64,000 nt of DNA from Pseudomonas tructae (GCF_004214895.1 NZ_CP035952.1:4164501-4228500), one strand, 5' to 3'. Positions 55,232 to 63,978 are shown, counted from the stretch's first letter. Made by a program: numbers and translations. The notes: generated from the sequence alone by a model not told the origin.

Positions 55232-56504
55232 GCAGGCTTTGCTTGGCAAGTGCAGCGTCTACCGCCAAATCGGCGGGCTGACGCAACCACGCCTGCAAGG
55301 CATCACGGCTGTGCAGCGCCTGGTCGTTGAGCGGATCGCTGCCGGCACGGTACTCACCCAGTTCCAGTAACAGGCGCATGCCCTCGAGCCGGGCCAGCCG
55401 CTCCCGGGCCTGGCTGGCCAAGGCCAGGCTCGCGGCATCGCACACCTGCTGGGCAACCCGGCTGGTACTGCGCAGCACGTCAATGGCGGGGAAATGACCT
55501 TTGCCCGCCAGCTCACGACTCAAGTAGATGTGCCCATCGAGAATCGAACGGATTTCCTCGGCCAACGGGTCCGGCTCGTCATCACTTTCCAGCAGCACCG
55601 TATAGAACGCGGTAATGCTTCCCGTGGCCGTCACCCCGGGGCGCTCCAACAGGCGCGGCAAGGCTTCGAACACCGAAGCCGGATAGCCGCGCCGCGCGGG
55701 CGCCTCCCCTGCGGCCAGGGCCAGGTCGCGGCGTGCCCGGGCGTAGCGGCTCAAGGAGTCGATCAACAACACCACGCGCTGCCCGCGATCCCGGAAATAC
55801 TCGGCAACGCTGGTGGCAACCAGCGCGGCATTGCAGCGATCGACCGCCGCACAGTCGGAACTGGCCTGGACCACCACGCTGCGTGCACAGCGTGGCGAGC
55901 TGCGCAAACGCTGGATGAACTCAGCCACTTCCCGGCCACGTTCGCCGATCAGGCCGATGACGAAGACCTCGGCATCGGTGTGCTCCACGAGGCTGTCGAG
56001 CAGCGATGTCTTGCCGGTGCCGGCGGCGGCAAAAATGCCCACGCGTTGGCCGACGCCACAGGTCAGCAGGCAGTCGATGACGCGAATTGCCGTATCCAGC
56101 CGCAGGCTTACCGCGCGCCGCTGGCTGTAGTGCGGCGGCGGGTTGTCCAGGCCGTAGCGATAGACCGGCTGATTCGCCGCCGGCGCCAGGCGTTCGACCA
56201 CCTGCCCCCGCGCATCCAGCACCGTCCCCAGCAGATCGTCACCACAGTGCAACTGCAAGGGTGCTCCGGTTGCCATCACCAGCGATTGCCGGGACAACCC
56301 CTGGGGCTCACCCAGCAGGCTCAACAAGGCCACGTCGGCATTGAAGCCGATGACCTGGGCCCAGGCCCGTGGCAGTGCATCGCCCCAATGCGCATAGACC
56401 TCGCACAGCTCGCCGATCGCCACTGCCGGCAGGGCCACCTCCAGCAATGGCCCCACGCATCGCTGCGGGTGCGCGCCCTGACGGGTCAATTGTTCAAGCT
56501 TCAT
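55215..56504 (-). CDS. sctN: T3SS ATPase SctN (InvC/SpaL-like)
   Basis: A 429-residue F1-type ATPase. Walker A is GIFAAAGTGKTSLLD (near residue 165), Walker B VVLLIDSLSRYARARRDLALAAGEAPARRGYPASVFEALPRLLERPG near 250, and the catalytic Glu lies in GLIGERGREVAEF. It unfolds and detaches substrates from chaperones. The start MKLEQLTRQ at 56504 leaves 14 bp to the sctV stop; the long in-frame extension into sctV is not credible. There is no room for an invB-like chaperone gene between sctN and sctV. Confidence 0.96.
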   Translation of the reverse strand: MKLEQLTRQGAHPQRCVGPLLEVALPAVAIGELCEVYAHWGDALPRAWAQVIGFNADVALLSLLGEPQGLSRQSLVMATGAPLQLHCGDDLLGTVLDARGQVVERLAPAANQPVYRYGLDNPPPHYSQRRAVSLRLDTAIRVIDCLLTCGVGQRVGIFAAAGTGKTSLLDSLVEHTDAEVFVIGLIGERGREVAEFIQRLRSSPRCARSVVVQASSDCAAVDRCNAALVATSVAEYFRDRGQRVVLLIDSLSRYARARRDLALAAGEAPARRGYPASVFEALPRLLERPGVTATGSITAFYTVLLESDDEPDPLAEEIRSILDGHIYLSRELAGKGHFPAIDVLRSTSRVAQQVCDAASLALASQARERLARLEGMRLLLELGEYRAGSDPLNDQALHSRDALQAWLRQPADLAVDAALAKQSLHALLS

Positions 56505-56518
56505 GCGCCCGCCAGTCC

Positions 56519-58576
56519 CTAGAGTGTCTTGATCACGTTGACCGAAATGTTTTCTGCAACTTCCGCGAACGACATCACGTCCAGTTCGCGGAAACGGCTG
56601 TCGATCAACTTCTTGATGTAGCGCCGCACATCCACCGAACACAGCACCACCAGGTCCTTGTGCGGGATGTACAGATCGACGAGGCCGGCGCCGACACGGT
56701 CGAGCAAGTCCTCGACCTGGGCGGGTTCGAGGTTGACGAAGTTACCGGCGGAGGTCTGGCGCACCGCTGAACGCACCACCTCCTCAAACTCGGCACCAAG
56801 CAACAGCACATTGAGCACATCCTGGCGGGCAAACTTGTTGCTGATGTAGCGGGCCTGCGCGGCGCGCACATGCTCGACCAGGGCCAGCGTGTCCTTCTCG
56901 CGCGAAGCCCAGTGCGCCAGGGTTTCCATCACCAGCTTCATGTTGCGCACCGAGATCCGCTCGCTGATCAGGCGCTGCAGCACTTCGCTGATTTTCTGCA
57001 CGGTGACATAGCGATAGACTTCCTTGAGCAGGTCGGGGTACTGGCGCTCCAGCTCATCGAGCAGGCTTTTGGTTTCCTGCACCCCGAAAAACTCCTGGAT
57101 ATTGCGCGCCAGTACTACCGCCAGGCTGTGATACAGCTCGTGCTGTGCATCGCGCAGCGGGTACCCCAACGCGGCAACGGCTTCGCTGTGGCTGTGCGCA
57201 ACCCACAGGCTCTGGACCTTGTTGCTGTCCTGTCCACGCTTGATCTCGAACCCCGAGTCCTGCAACTGTTCGCCAAAATCAAGCAAGCGGTGATGGTCGA
57301 AAAACAGGTCGAACTGATCGGCGCGCACTTCATTGATGAGGATGGTCACCTGATGCTCCGGCAAGGTCGGCGCTGCCCGCAGGTGCGGTTGGGCGATGCG
57401 CAGGCCGTAATCGAGAAAAAACTGGCTGCGCAGGTGCTCGGCAAAACGCGCCTGCTGCAATTCCTCCAAGCGTGGCGGCGGCACCAGCAAGAGCAACGCC
57501 AGGGTTTCGGTATTGAGCCTGTCGATATCCAACGGCGCTTGCGCGCCGCCATGGGCTGCGCCAGGCGTCAGGCCGCCGCCCTCGCCCGCGGCGGTTGACT
57601 GCCCGGCCTGTGCCCGGCGGTGGCGCCGCCAGAGCAGCGCAACGAGGGTGCATGCAATGAACACGAACACCGCCAACGGGAAACCTGGCAGCAAGCCCAC
57701 GCCCAGGGCCAGCACGGCACTGACGCCCAGGACAAAGGGATTACCCGAGACCTGGCTGAGCATGTTGCGGCCCAGGTTCTGATCATCACCATTGACCCGG
57801 GTGACGATGAAGCCGGCGCCAATGGCGATCAGCAGCGCCGGTATCTGGGCCACCAGGCCATCGCCGATGGTCAGCAAGGTGTAAGTCGTCAGCGCAGTGG
57901 ACAGGTCCATGCCCAGTTGCCCGACACCGATGGCCATGCCGCCGATGAAGTTGACGAAGATGATCACGATGCCGGCGATGGCATCGCCCTTGATGAACTT
58001 CATCGCGCCATCGAAGGAGCCGTACAGCTGGCTTTCGCGCTCAAGCTCGCTGCGTTTGGCCCGGGCCTGAACGGCATCGATGGCGCCGGCCTTGAGGTCG
58101 CCATCGATGCTCATCTGTTTGCCTGGCATGCCATCGAGGGAGAATCGCGCGGCAACCTCGGCGACGCGCTCGGAACCCTTGGTGATGACGATGAACTGGA
58201 CAATGGTAACGATCGAGAAGATCACGAAGCCCACCACCAGGTTTTCGCCGATGACGAACTCGCCGAAGGAGGCAATGATCTCGCCGGCATCGGCCTGGGT
58301 CAGGATCAGGCGGCTGGTGCTGATCGACAAGGCCAGGCGAAACAATGTTGTCAGTAACAGCAAGGCCGGGAAGGTCGAATAGCTGAGGATCCGCTCGATG
58401 TAGAACGAGCCCATGAAGATCAGCAACGACAGGACGATGTTCACGCCGATCAGAAAATCCACCAGCAGGGTCGGCAGGGGAATGATCAACATGGCGATGA
58501 TCATCACCATCAGCGCCAGGATCAACAGCTCCGGGCGCGCCGCCAGGCGCGCCAGCCAGAGGTTCACCAGGATCAT
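56519..58576 (-). CDS. sctV: T3SS major export gate protein SctV (InvA-like)
   Basis: A 685-residue protein, the same length as I remember for Salmonella InvA. The N-terminal half has about eight TM helices and the FHIPEP-type block (FSLDGMPGKQMSIDGDLKAGAIDAVQA, RSELERESQLYGSFDGAMKFIKGDAIAGIVIIFVN). The C-terminal cytoplasmic half (about residue 350 on) forms the nonameric ring that docks chaperones and ends in VMSFAEVAENISVNVIKTL. The start overlaps the sctW stop (ATGA). Confidence 0.97.
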   Translation of the reverse strand: MILVNLWLARLAARPELLILALMVMIIAMLIIPLPTLLVDFLIGVNIVLSLLIFMGSFYIERILSYSTFPALLLLTTLFRLALSISTSRLILTQADAGEIIASFGEFVIGENLVVGFVIFSIVTIVQFIVITKGSERVAEVAARFSLDGMPGKQMSIDGDLKAGAIDAVQARAKRSELERESQLYGSFDGAMKFIKGDAIAGIVIIFVNFIGGMAIGVGQLGMDLSTALTTYTLLTIGDGLVAQIPALLIAIGAGFIVTRVNGDDQNLGRNMLSQVSGNPFVLGVSAVLALGVGLLPGFPLAVFVFIACTLVALLWRRHRRAQAGQSTAAGEGGGLTPGAAHGGAQAPLDIDRLNTETLALLLLVPPPRLEELQQARFAEHLRSQFFLDYGLRIAQPHLRAAPTLPEHQVTILINEVRADQFDLFFDHHRLLDFGEQLQDSGFEIKRGQDSNKVQSLWVAHSHSEAVAALGYPLRDAQHELYHSLAVVLARNIQEFFGVQETKSLLDELERQYPDLLKEVYRYVTVQKISEVLQRLISERISVRNMKLVMETLAHWASREKDTLALVEHVRAAQARYISNKFARQDVLNVLLLGAEFEEVVRSAVRQTSAGNFVNLEPAQVEDLLDRVGAGLVDLYIPHKDLVVLCSVDVRRYIKKLIDSRFRELDVMSFAEVAENISVNVIKTL

Positions 58577-59673
58577 CCTCGCACGGCCCAGTGCAGGCCA
58601 TGCTGCCGGCGCAGCTGGCAGACCTCGGCAAACAGGCTGCTGTCAGCCAGTTGCTCGAAACGCTCGGCCAGGTACAACAACGCGTGATCTTCATTGAACA
58701 GTGGCCCGGGCAAGGCCAGGCAAGCCTGGCGCAGGCGCTGCAACCATCGGGCGCGAGCCTGTGCATCGGCCGTCAACATCAGCGGGCCAAGCACCTCCTG
58801 CAGCAGTTCATCCAGTGCATGCGGGCTACGCAACACACCCAGGAGCAAGACCAGGCCATCGAGTTCGCTGAGCTGCAGAGAGTCGCGCAACGCTGCCAGG
58901 AACAGCCGGTCGGCAGAACGCAATTGCTTGAGTTGCCCGAGCAATATCAGTACCGGTCCATATTCATGCAGGCTGCAACTGGGGTCCTGCCCCTGGATAT
59001 CGGTCAACAGGCTTTCTTCGAGAAAGCTCAGGACGCTGTGCCGGTGTTCTGGTCCATACAAGCCGATCCATTGCTCGTAGTGGTCGGCCGCGCTGTCTTC
59101 GGACTCAAGAAAGTCGCGGTAGTTTTCCCGCAGCGCCGCCGCCCGCACTGCCATGCGTCGGCCATACAAGCGGGCCTTGAGCGCAGCATTGATACCGGCC
59201 TGGATCCGTCGCGGGCAACCGCGTTCAGCCAGTGACTGCTCCAATTGCTGCAGCCGCTTGCGCGTGTCAGCGGCCAGATCGGCTTGGCGCAACAGCAGGC
59301 TGAGGATCAATGCCAAGTCACTGTCATCGGCAAATAACCCGCTCGCCTCTTGCAGCAGCAACGCCCAAGGCAATTGCCGATCCGCAGCCAGGGCCAGCAG
59401 CTGACGTGCCTTGGGCGGTGCATCATCGTCCAGCACCCGTTCGAACAACTCACTGGCCGATTCGCTTTTGAGCTCGAACTGACGCCGGCGAAACTGCGCC
59501 ATGACCTGCGCCAGGTCATCGCTGCTCTGTACCGCGCGCTGCAGGTGATCGGCGAGCGGGTCCTGGACGTCGTCCTGGTTGTCGAGGGTTTGCGCCTGGC
59601 TCTGCGCCGCCTGCTCGCGGCTCAGCCGTGCCTGCGCCGCGCGCCCGCTCAAGCCGGTCAGTACGGGAATCAC
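58573..59673 (-). CDS. sctW: T3SS gatekeeper SctW (InvE/MxiC-like)
   Basis: A 366-residue helical protein in the invE place. Its start is a GTG that overlaps the sctC stop (GTGA), giving MIPVLTGLSGRAAQARLSREQAAQSQAQ. The body ELKSESASELFERVLDDDAPPKARQLLALA and FSDDSDLALILSLLLRQADL-like repeats fit the InvE/MxiC/YopN fold, and the length is close to InvE. Gatekeepers hold back effectors until translocators have been secreted. Earlier starts (up to 59856) run through sctC in another frame and are unlikely. Confidence 0.88.
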   Translation of the reverse strand: MIPVLTGLSGRAAQARLSREQAAQSQAQTLDNQDDVQDPLADHLQRAVQSSDDLAQVMAQFRRRQFELKSESASELFERVLDDDAPPKARQLLALAADRQLPWALLLQEASGLFADDSDLALILSLLLRQADLAADTRKRLQQLEQSLAERGCPRRIQAGINAALKARLYGRRMAVRAAALRENYRDFLESEDSAADHYEQWIGLYGPEHRHSVLSFLEESLLTDIQGQDPSCSLHEYGPVLILLGQLKQLRSADRLFLAALRDSLQLSELDGLVLLLGVLRSPHALDELLQEVLGPLMLTADAQARARWLQRLRQACLALPGPLFNEDHALLYLAERFEQLADSSLFAEVCQLRRQHGLHWAVRG

Positions 59674-61301
59674 AAGCTCACCGCGCGCATGAACGCCTTG
59701 CGCAGACGCTCGTGCTGATCCGCTTCGAACAGCTCCTGCTTCAGGCTCTGGGGGTCGAAGGCCAGTGCATCGCCGATTTCCCGCGGCTGAATCAGGAACA
59801 CCCGTACCGTGTTGGCCGACCGTTGCTGGCGATAACTGAACGCCCGGCCGATCCACGGCAACGCGCCGAGCACCGGCACTCGGCTGACCTGCTCGGCGCT
59901 CTCGTCGCGGCTGAACCCGCCAACCAGCAGGCTTTTGCCCTGCGGCACCCGGGCCACAGTACTGATCCGGGTGCGCCCGACCGTGGGCAGCACCGTGGCC
60001 TGCTCGGCACTGCGTGACTCCACCTCGTTGCCGTCCTCGATGTTCAGCGACATCTCGATTTCGTCGCCACGGGCAAAGCGTGGCAGCACACTGACCAGGG
60101 TGCCATAGGTGACATGCTGCAGGTCGACACTGCGCTCCCCCAGCAGCGGAGCATAAAAGGTACGGTTGTTGTCGAAGATCGCCGGAACGTTCTCCTGGGT
60201 CAGGATCACCGGGCGCGCCACCACATTGGCCAGATCGCTGCGAGCCAGGGCCGATACCCGGGCGATAAAGGACACACCGTCAAGGGTGGTGGACGAGCCA
60301 CCGTTGAGCGAAATTGCAAACTGCGAGCCGATGTTGACCTGGCCCTGCCAATCCACACCCAACTGCTCCAGCGCCTCCTTCTGCAAGTCGATGATCCACA
60401 GTGACAACTCGACATGGCGCTTGGGCGTATCCAGGGCCTCGACCAGGTTTTCGATGAAGCGCACCTGTTCCGGAAGCCCCTTGACCAGCAGGCTGTTGGT
60501 GTCCGGATAGGCCACCACACGGATGTTCGCCGCAGCCATTTGTTCCGGCGCCAAACGTTGGCCCTCCCACGCTTGTTCGATCAGGTTGTCGTCCAGCGCC
60601 GAGAGCATGAGTGAAGGGTTGGGCTGCTCCGGGCTCGGGGAGTCGCGTAGATCGACACGGGCTTTTTCGCCCTGCAACAGCGACTCGATAACGCTGGCGA
60701 TCCCGGCAATATTGACCGTTTGCTCGCGCAACTCATAACGCCGGTCGCCGACAAAGGTATTGAGCAGGTGAATGACCCCAACCTGCTGACGCCCCAACAG
60801 GATCTGCGAAGGCTCCTGGTCGACCATGGCCGCCGAACGCTGGACCAGGTCGACATAGATGGGCGGCCCGGACACATAGAAGGTGCGCCGGCCATCGCCA
60901 CGCAGCGGGTAGCGCGGATCGAGCAGGCCCGAGCGACGCAGAAAGGCACGCAAGGTATCGACGCTGGTGTTGTGCAACGAGACCATGGCGCTCTTTAATT
61001 CAGCGCTGTCGTAGAGATAGATTGCCTGGCCGTCGCTGTACCAGATCAGGCCCATTTGCCGCACGACCCGGTCGAACACCTGCTGCGCCGAGGTCATGGC
61101 AAAATCGCCGGAAATGCGTTTGCCAGCGGCCGCCTTGCTGACGATGATCGGCTTGCCCAAGGGCTCCGATAGCGCCACGAAGAAACTGCGCAGGCTTTCT
61201 TCCCGGGCACGGTAGTTATCGGCCTGAGTCGTTGCACTGTGCAACAGGCACAACAACAGGGTGCAGCACCAGATCAGGCCACGAGCATCGAAGCGGATCA
61301 T
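59670..61301 (-). CDS. sctC: T3SS outer-membrane secretin SctC (InvG/MxiD-like)
   Basis: A 543-residue secretin with a Sec signal peptide (MIRFDARGLIWCCTLLLCLLHSATTQA). Periplasmic N0 and N1 domains (PLGKPIIVSKAAAGKRISGDF, YSDGQAIYLYDSAEL) and N3 (VAYPDTNSLLVKGLPEQ) are followed by the secretin core, with VARPVILTQENVPAIFDNN and VPQGKSLLVGGFSRDESAEQVSRVPVLGALPWIGRAFSYR. The last is the diagnostic secretin motif. No invH pilotin is nearby. The start overlaps the invF stop by one base (TGATG). Confidence 0.96.
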   Translation of the reverse strand: MIRFDARGLIWCCTLLLCLLHSATTQADNYRAREESLRSFFVALSEPLGKPIIVSKAAAGKRISGDFAMTSAQQVFDRVVRQMGLIWYSDGQAIYLYDSAELKSAMVSLHNTSVDTLRAFLRRSGLLDPRYPLRGDGRRTFYVSGPPIYVDLVQRSAAMVDQEPSQILLGRQQVGVIHLLNTFVGDRRYELREQTVNIAGIASVIESLLQGEKARVDLRDSPSPEQPNPSLMLSALDDNLIEQAWEGQRLAPEQMAAANIRVVAYPDTNSLLVKGLPEQVRFIENLVEALDTPKRHVELSLWIIDLQKEALEQLGVDWQGQVNIGSQFAISLNGGSSTTLDGVSFIARVSALARSDLANVVARPVILTQENVPAIFDNNRTFYAPLLGERSVDLQHVTYGTLVSVLPRFARGDEIEMSLNIEDGNEVESRSAEQATVLPTVGRTRISTVARVPQGKSLLVGGFSRDESAEQVSRVPVLGALPWIGRAFSYRQQRSANTVRVFLIQPREIGDALAFDPQSLKQELFEADQHERLRKAFMRAVSL

Positions 61302-62023
61302 CAGCGCAAGGCTCCGACAATATCGCCGAGGCGGCTGGGTGGAACGCCCAGCAGCTCACGAACATCCCGGGAAAAATGCGAGGACGAGCAGTACCCCTGG
61401 TTCTGCGCCACTTCGGTGAGTGAACGTCCTTCGTCGATGATCTCCAACAAGGCCCGTGCCACGCGCCAACTGCGCAGGGCTGGCTTGGTGGCACCGCCCA
61501 GCGCCTGACGACAAAGCCTGCGAAAATGCGACACCGACACCCCATAGCGCTGCGCCAGGGCCTGCAGGCTGTCCTGGCCGCGACCCTGTTCGAGCAGGTA
61601 GCGCACCAGCCAGTACTCCTCGCCGCTGCGCAAGGCCCGGGCAAAGCATTCATAGTCGGCGCTGGCGTGGAATGCCTGCTGGACATACCAGCGCTCAAGC
61701 GCCTGAGCACAGCGAGCAACGGCCGTGCCCAAGGGCAGGCAGGCTGGCACGCCTGGCGTACCGGTAAGCCCCGGCACGCCCTCCCCTTCATCGATGAACA
61801 CCTGCAACTTGACCAGGGCCTGACAACCGATAGCACAAAAATCGGTGGGCTCCCCCTCCCACTGCCAACCACCGTTGACCACCAGCAACCCTTGCCAACC
61901 GGCCGGCAAACACTGCCGCCGGCCCTGCGCAGACCAGCGTAACGGACGACTGCCGTTAGCCACATGCCAGACCCCCTCGGTCAGGTGTTCGGACAGTGCA
62001 AGGTTTGGCAGCAGCTCGGACAC
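61301..62023 (-). CDS. invF: InvF-like AraC-family T3SS activator
   Basis: A 240-residue AraC/XylS regulator at the head of the cluster, as invF is in SPI-1. The C-terminal HTH region (about residues 140-235) reads LQALAQRYGVSVSHFRRLCRQALGGATKPALRSWRVARALLEIIDEGRSLTEVAQNQGYCSSSHFSRDVRELLGVPPS, with both helix-turn-helices. The start is placed at the GTG at 62023 (MSELLPNLALSEHL), with AGGA 7 bp upstream; the longer frame from 62158 reads through the tandem repeat and is less likely. By analogy it needs the SicA-like chaperone as co-activator and turns on the translocator block. Confidence 0.88.
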   Translation of the reverse strand: MSELLPNLALSEHLTEGVWHVANGSRPLRWSAQGRRQCLPAGWQGLLVVNGGWQWEGEPTDFCAIGCQALVKLQVFIDEGEGVPGLTGTPGVPACLPLGTAVARCAQALERWYVQQAFHASADYECFARALRSGEEYWLVRYLLEQGRGQDSLQALAQRYGVSVSHFRRLCRQALGGATKPALRSWRVARALLEIIDEGRSLTEVAQNQGYCSSSHFSRDVRELLGVPPSRLGDIVGALR

Positions 62024-62035
62024 CGGGGTTCCTCG

Positions 62036-62065
62036 GGCAATAATCGATAAGGCAATAATCGATAA
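62036..62065 (-). repeat. Tandem 15-bp repeat in the invF promoter region
   Basis: GGCAATAATCGATAA occurs twice head to tail (62036-62050, 62051-62065). Each copy contains the palindrome ATCGAT and the unit is AT-rich. It lies 13 bp upstream of the proposed invF start, in the 150-bp space shared with divergent nasS. Confidence 0.9.
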
Positions 62066-62173
62066 AGAGGGCCAGCTTGCCCGAGCCCTGCGCGGCAATC
62101 CTGATGGAAAGCTGATGAAGCTTGGCACAGGCCTTGCTCCACAGCGCTGTATCGACACAGGAGAACATCACAG

Positions 62174-63379
62174 ATGCCGAGCACCAATCCGCTGGCCTGG
62201 GTGCATGGCAGCGACGCACCGGAAAAACCGCTACTGGAGCTGGGTTTCATGGCACTCACCGACTGCGCACCGCTGGTGGTCGCCGCCACCCAGGGCTTTG
62301 CCCAAGCCTACGGATTGAGCCTCAACCTCAGGCGCCAGAGCTCCTGGGCGGGCCTGCGCGACAAACTGCTCAACGGCGAACTGGATGCCGCCCACAGCCT
62401 CTACGGCCTGATCTATGCGCTGCAATTGGGTATCGGCGGCAGCAGCGCCACGGACATGGCAGTGCTTATGGGGCTGAACCAGAATGGCCAAGCCATCAAC
62501 CTGTCCGCTGCGCTGCAACACCAGGGTGTGACCAGTCCCGAGGCACTGCAGCGCTTTGTGCACCAAAGCAGGACAAAACTCACCTTTGCCCAGACCTTCC
62601 CCAGCGGCACCCATGCCATGTGGCTGTACTACTGGCTGGCCAGCCAGGGCATTCATCCACTGCACGACGTCGACAGCGTGGTGGTGCCACCGGTACAGAT
62701 GCTCGCGCACCTGCGGGCCGGGCGCATCGACGGTTTCTGCGTCGGTGAACCCTGGTCCGCGAGCGCCCTGGAGCAAAGGCAGGGCTTTACCCTGGCCACC
62801 AGCCAGTCGATATGGCCGGATCATCCGGAGAAGGTTCTGGGCTGCACTCGGGCCTTTGCCGAGCAGTATCCGAACACGGCGCGGGCACTGGTGATGGCCG
62901 TGCTGGCCGCCAGCCGGTTCATCGAACAGAGCACCGAAAACCGTCGCAGCACTGCACAATTGCTCAGCGCCGCGGCGTACCTGAATGCGCCGCTGTCGAA
63001 TATCGAGCCGCGCCTGCTCGGCCAGTACCAGGATGGCCTGGGCAACCAGTGGCAGGACCCCTGCGCCTTGCGCCTGCATGATGCCGGCCGTGCCAACCTG
63101 CCCTACCTGTCCGATGGCATGTGGTTCATGACCCAGTTTCGGCGCTGGGGCTTGCTGCGCGACGACCCCGACTACCTCGCCGTCGCCCGCCAGGTCCAGC
63201 AACTGGCCCTGTACCGCGACGCAGCGACAGCCGTGGGCGTCGCTTGTGCGGCAACGGATATGCGCAGCAGCCAGCTGATCGATGGCAGCCGCTGGGACGG
63301 TAGCGACCCATGCGGCTATGCCCGCAGTTTTCCTTTGCATGCCCTGGCCGAAACGCCAGCCGCATTCGCGCACCCCTGA
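62174..63379 (+). CDS. nasS: Nitrate/nitrite sensor NasS (NrtA/CmpA-like)
   Basis: A 401-residue cytoplasmic relative of periplasmic nitrate-binding proteins. It has no signal peptide, starts MPSTNPLAWVHGSDAPEKPLLELGFMALTDCAPLVVA, and holds NrtA/CmpA blocks LLNGELDAAHSLYGLIYALQLGIGG, FPSGTHAMWLYYWLASQGI and RIDGFCVGEPW. NasS binds nitrate or nitrite and then releases NasT. It lies 15 bp before nasT. It is transcribed away from the T3SS island and, from memory, next to pyrD in P. putida. Confidence 0.92.
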   Translation: MPSTNPLAWVHGSDAPEKPLLELGFMALTDCAPLVVAATQGFAQAYGLSLNLRRQSSWAGLRDKLLNGELDAAHSLYGLIYALQLGIGGSSATDMAVLMGLNQNGQAINLSAALQHQGVTSPEALQRFVHQSRTKLTFAQTFPSGTHAMWLYYWLASQGIHPLHDVDSVVVPPVQMLAHLRAGRIDGFCVGEPWSASALEQRQGFTLATSQSIWPDHPEKVLGCTRAFAEQYPNTARALVMAVLAASRFIEQSTENRRSTAQLLSAAAYLNAPLSNIEPRLLGQYQDGLGNQWQDPCALRLHDAGRANLPYLSDGMWFMTQFRRWGLLRDDPDYLAVARQVQQLALYRDAATAVGVACAATDMRSSQLIDGSRWDGSDPCGYARSFPLHALAETPAAFAHP

Positions 63380-63393
63380 AAGGAGACGCAAAC

Positions 63394-63969
63394 ATGCTGC
63401 GAATCCTGTTGATCGACGACACGGCGAAAAAAGTCGGGCGGCTCAAAGCCGCGCTGGTCCAGGCCGGTTTCGAGGTCATCGAAGAATCGGGCCTGACCAT
63501 TGACCTGCCGGCGCGCGTCGAAACGGTGCATCCGGATGTGGTGCTGATCGATACCGAGTCACCGGGCCGCGATGTCATGGAGCAAGTGGTGCTGGTCAGC
63601 CGCGACCGGCCTCGCCCCATCGTCATGTTCACCGACGAACATGACCCTGGGGTGATGCGCCAGGCCATTCGCGCCGGTGTCAGCGCCTACATCGTCGAAG
63701 GCATTCATGCCGGGCGCTTGCAGCCGATTCTTGACGTGGCCATGGCCCGTTTTGAAAGCGACCAGGCGCTCAAGGCCCAACTGCAGGCCCGCGACCAGCA
63801 ACTGGCAGAGCGCAAGCGGGTGGAACTGGCCAAGGGCCTGTTGATGAAAATGAAGGACTGCAATGAAGAGCAGGCCTACACCCTGATGCGCCGGCAGGCC
63901 ATGAGCAAGCAACAGAAGCTGATCCAGGTGGCTGAACAGATCATTGCCATGAGTGACTTGCTTGGTTGA
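63394..63969 (+). CDS. nasT: Nitrate-responsive antiterminator NasT (ANTAR response regulator)
   Basis: A 191-residue protein. The receiver-like domain starts LRILLIDDTAKKVG and has the Asp in DVVLIDTESPG. The C-terminal ANTAR RNA-binding domain reads ERKRVELAKGLLMKMKDCNEEQAYTLMRRQAMSKQQKLIQVAEQII. Free NasT binds hairpins in the leader of nitrate-assimilation operons and prevents termination. The ATG at 63394 follows AAAGGAGACGCAAAC. It forms an operon with nasS; the target operon should lie just beyond the window. Confidence 0.95.
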   Translation: MLRILLIDDTAKKVGRLKAALVQAGFEVIEESGLTIDLPARVETVHPDVVLIDTESPGRDVMEQVVLVSRDRPRPIVMFTDEHDPGVMRQAIRAGVSAYIVEGIHAGRLQPILDVAMARFESDQALKAQLQARDQQLAERKRVELAKGLLMKMKDCNEEQAYTLMRRQAMSKQQKLIQVAEQIIAMSDLLG

Positions 63970-63978
63970 ATACAATGC

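Larger units (their letters stand above)
39461..62023 (-). other. Genomic island encoding an Inv/Mxi-Spa (SPI-1-class) type III secretion system
   Basis: Twenty-five consecutive minus-strand genes, most overlapping or nearly so. They contain all core Sct parts (C, D, F, I, J, K, L, N, O, P, Q, R, S, T, U, V, W), two translocators, a tip protein, a SicA-like chaperone, an acyl carrier protein and two regulators. The order matches Salmonella SPI-1 from invF to spaS, sicA, sipBCD, iacP, then hilA and prgHIJK-orgAB. No integrase, transposase, tRNA or terminal repeat was found at either edge. From memory, its neighbours pyrD and nasS are adjacent in P. putida KT2440, so this looks like an insertion (or a loss in other strains). 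Confidence 0.9.

Noticed and set aside
39461..62023. Assignment of the T3SS to the Ysc (P. aeruginosa) or Hrp (P. syringae) class
   Set aside because: SctJ, SctF and SctD match PrgK, PrgI and PrgH, and IacP, HilA, InvF and SipB/C/D-type genes occur in SPI-1 order; these are absent from Ysc and Hrp clusters.
62024..62158. Longer start of invF from 62158
   Set aside because: The extension is translated through the tandem repeat and Pro/Arg-rich sequence, unlike InvF; the GTG at 62023 has a suitable ribosome binding site.
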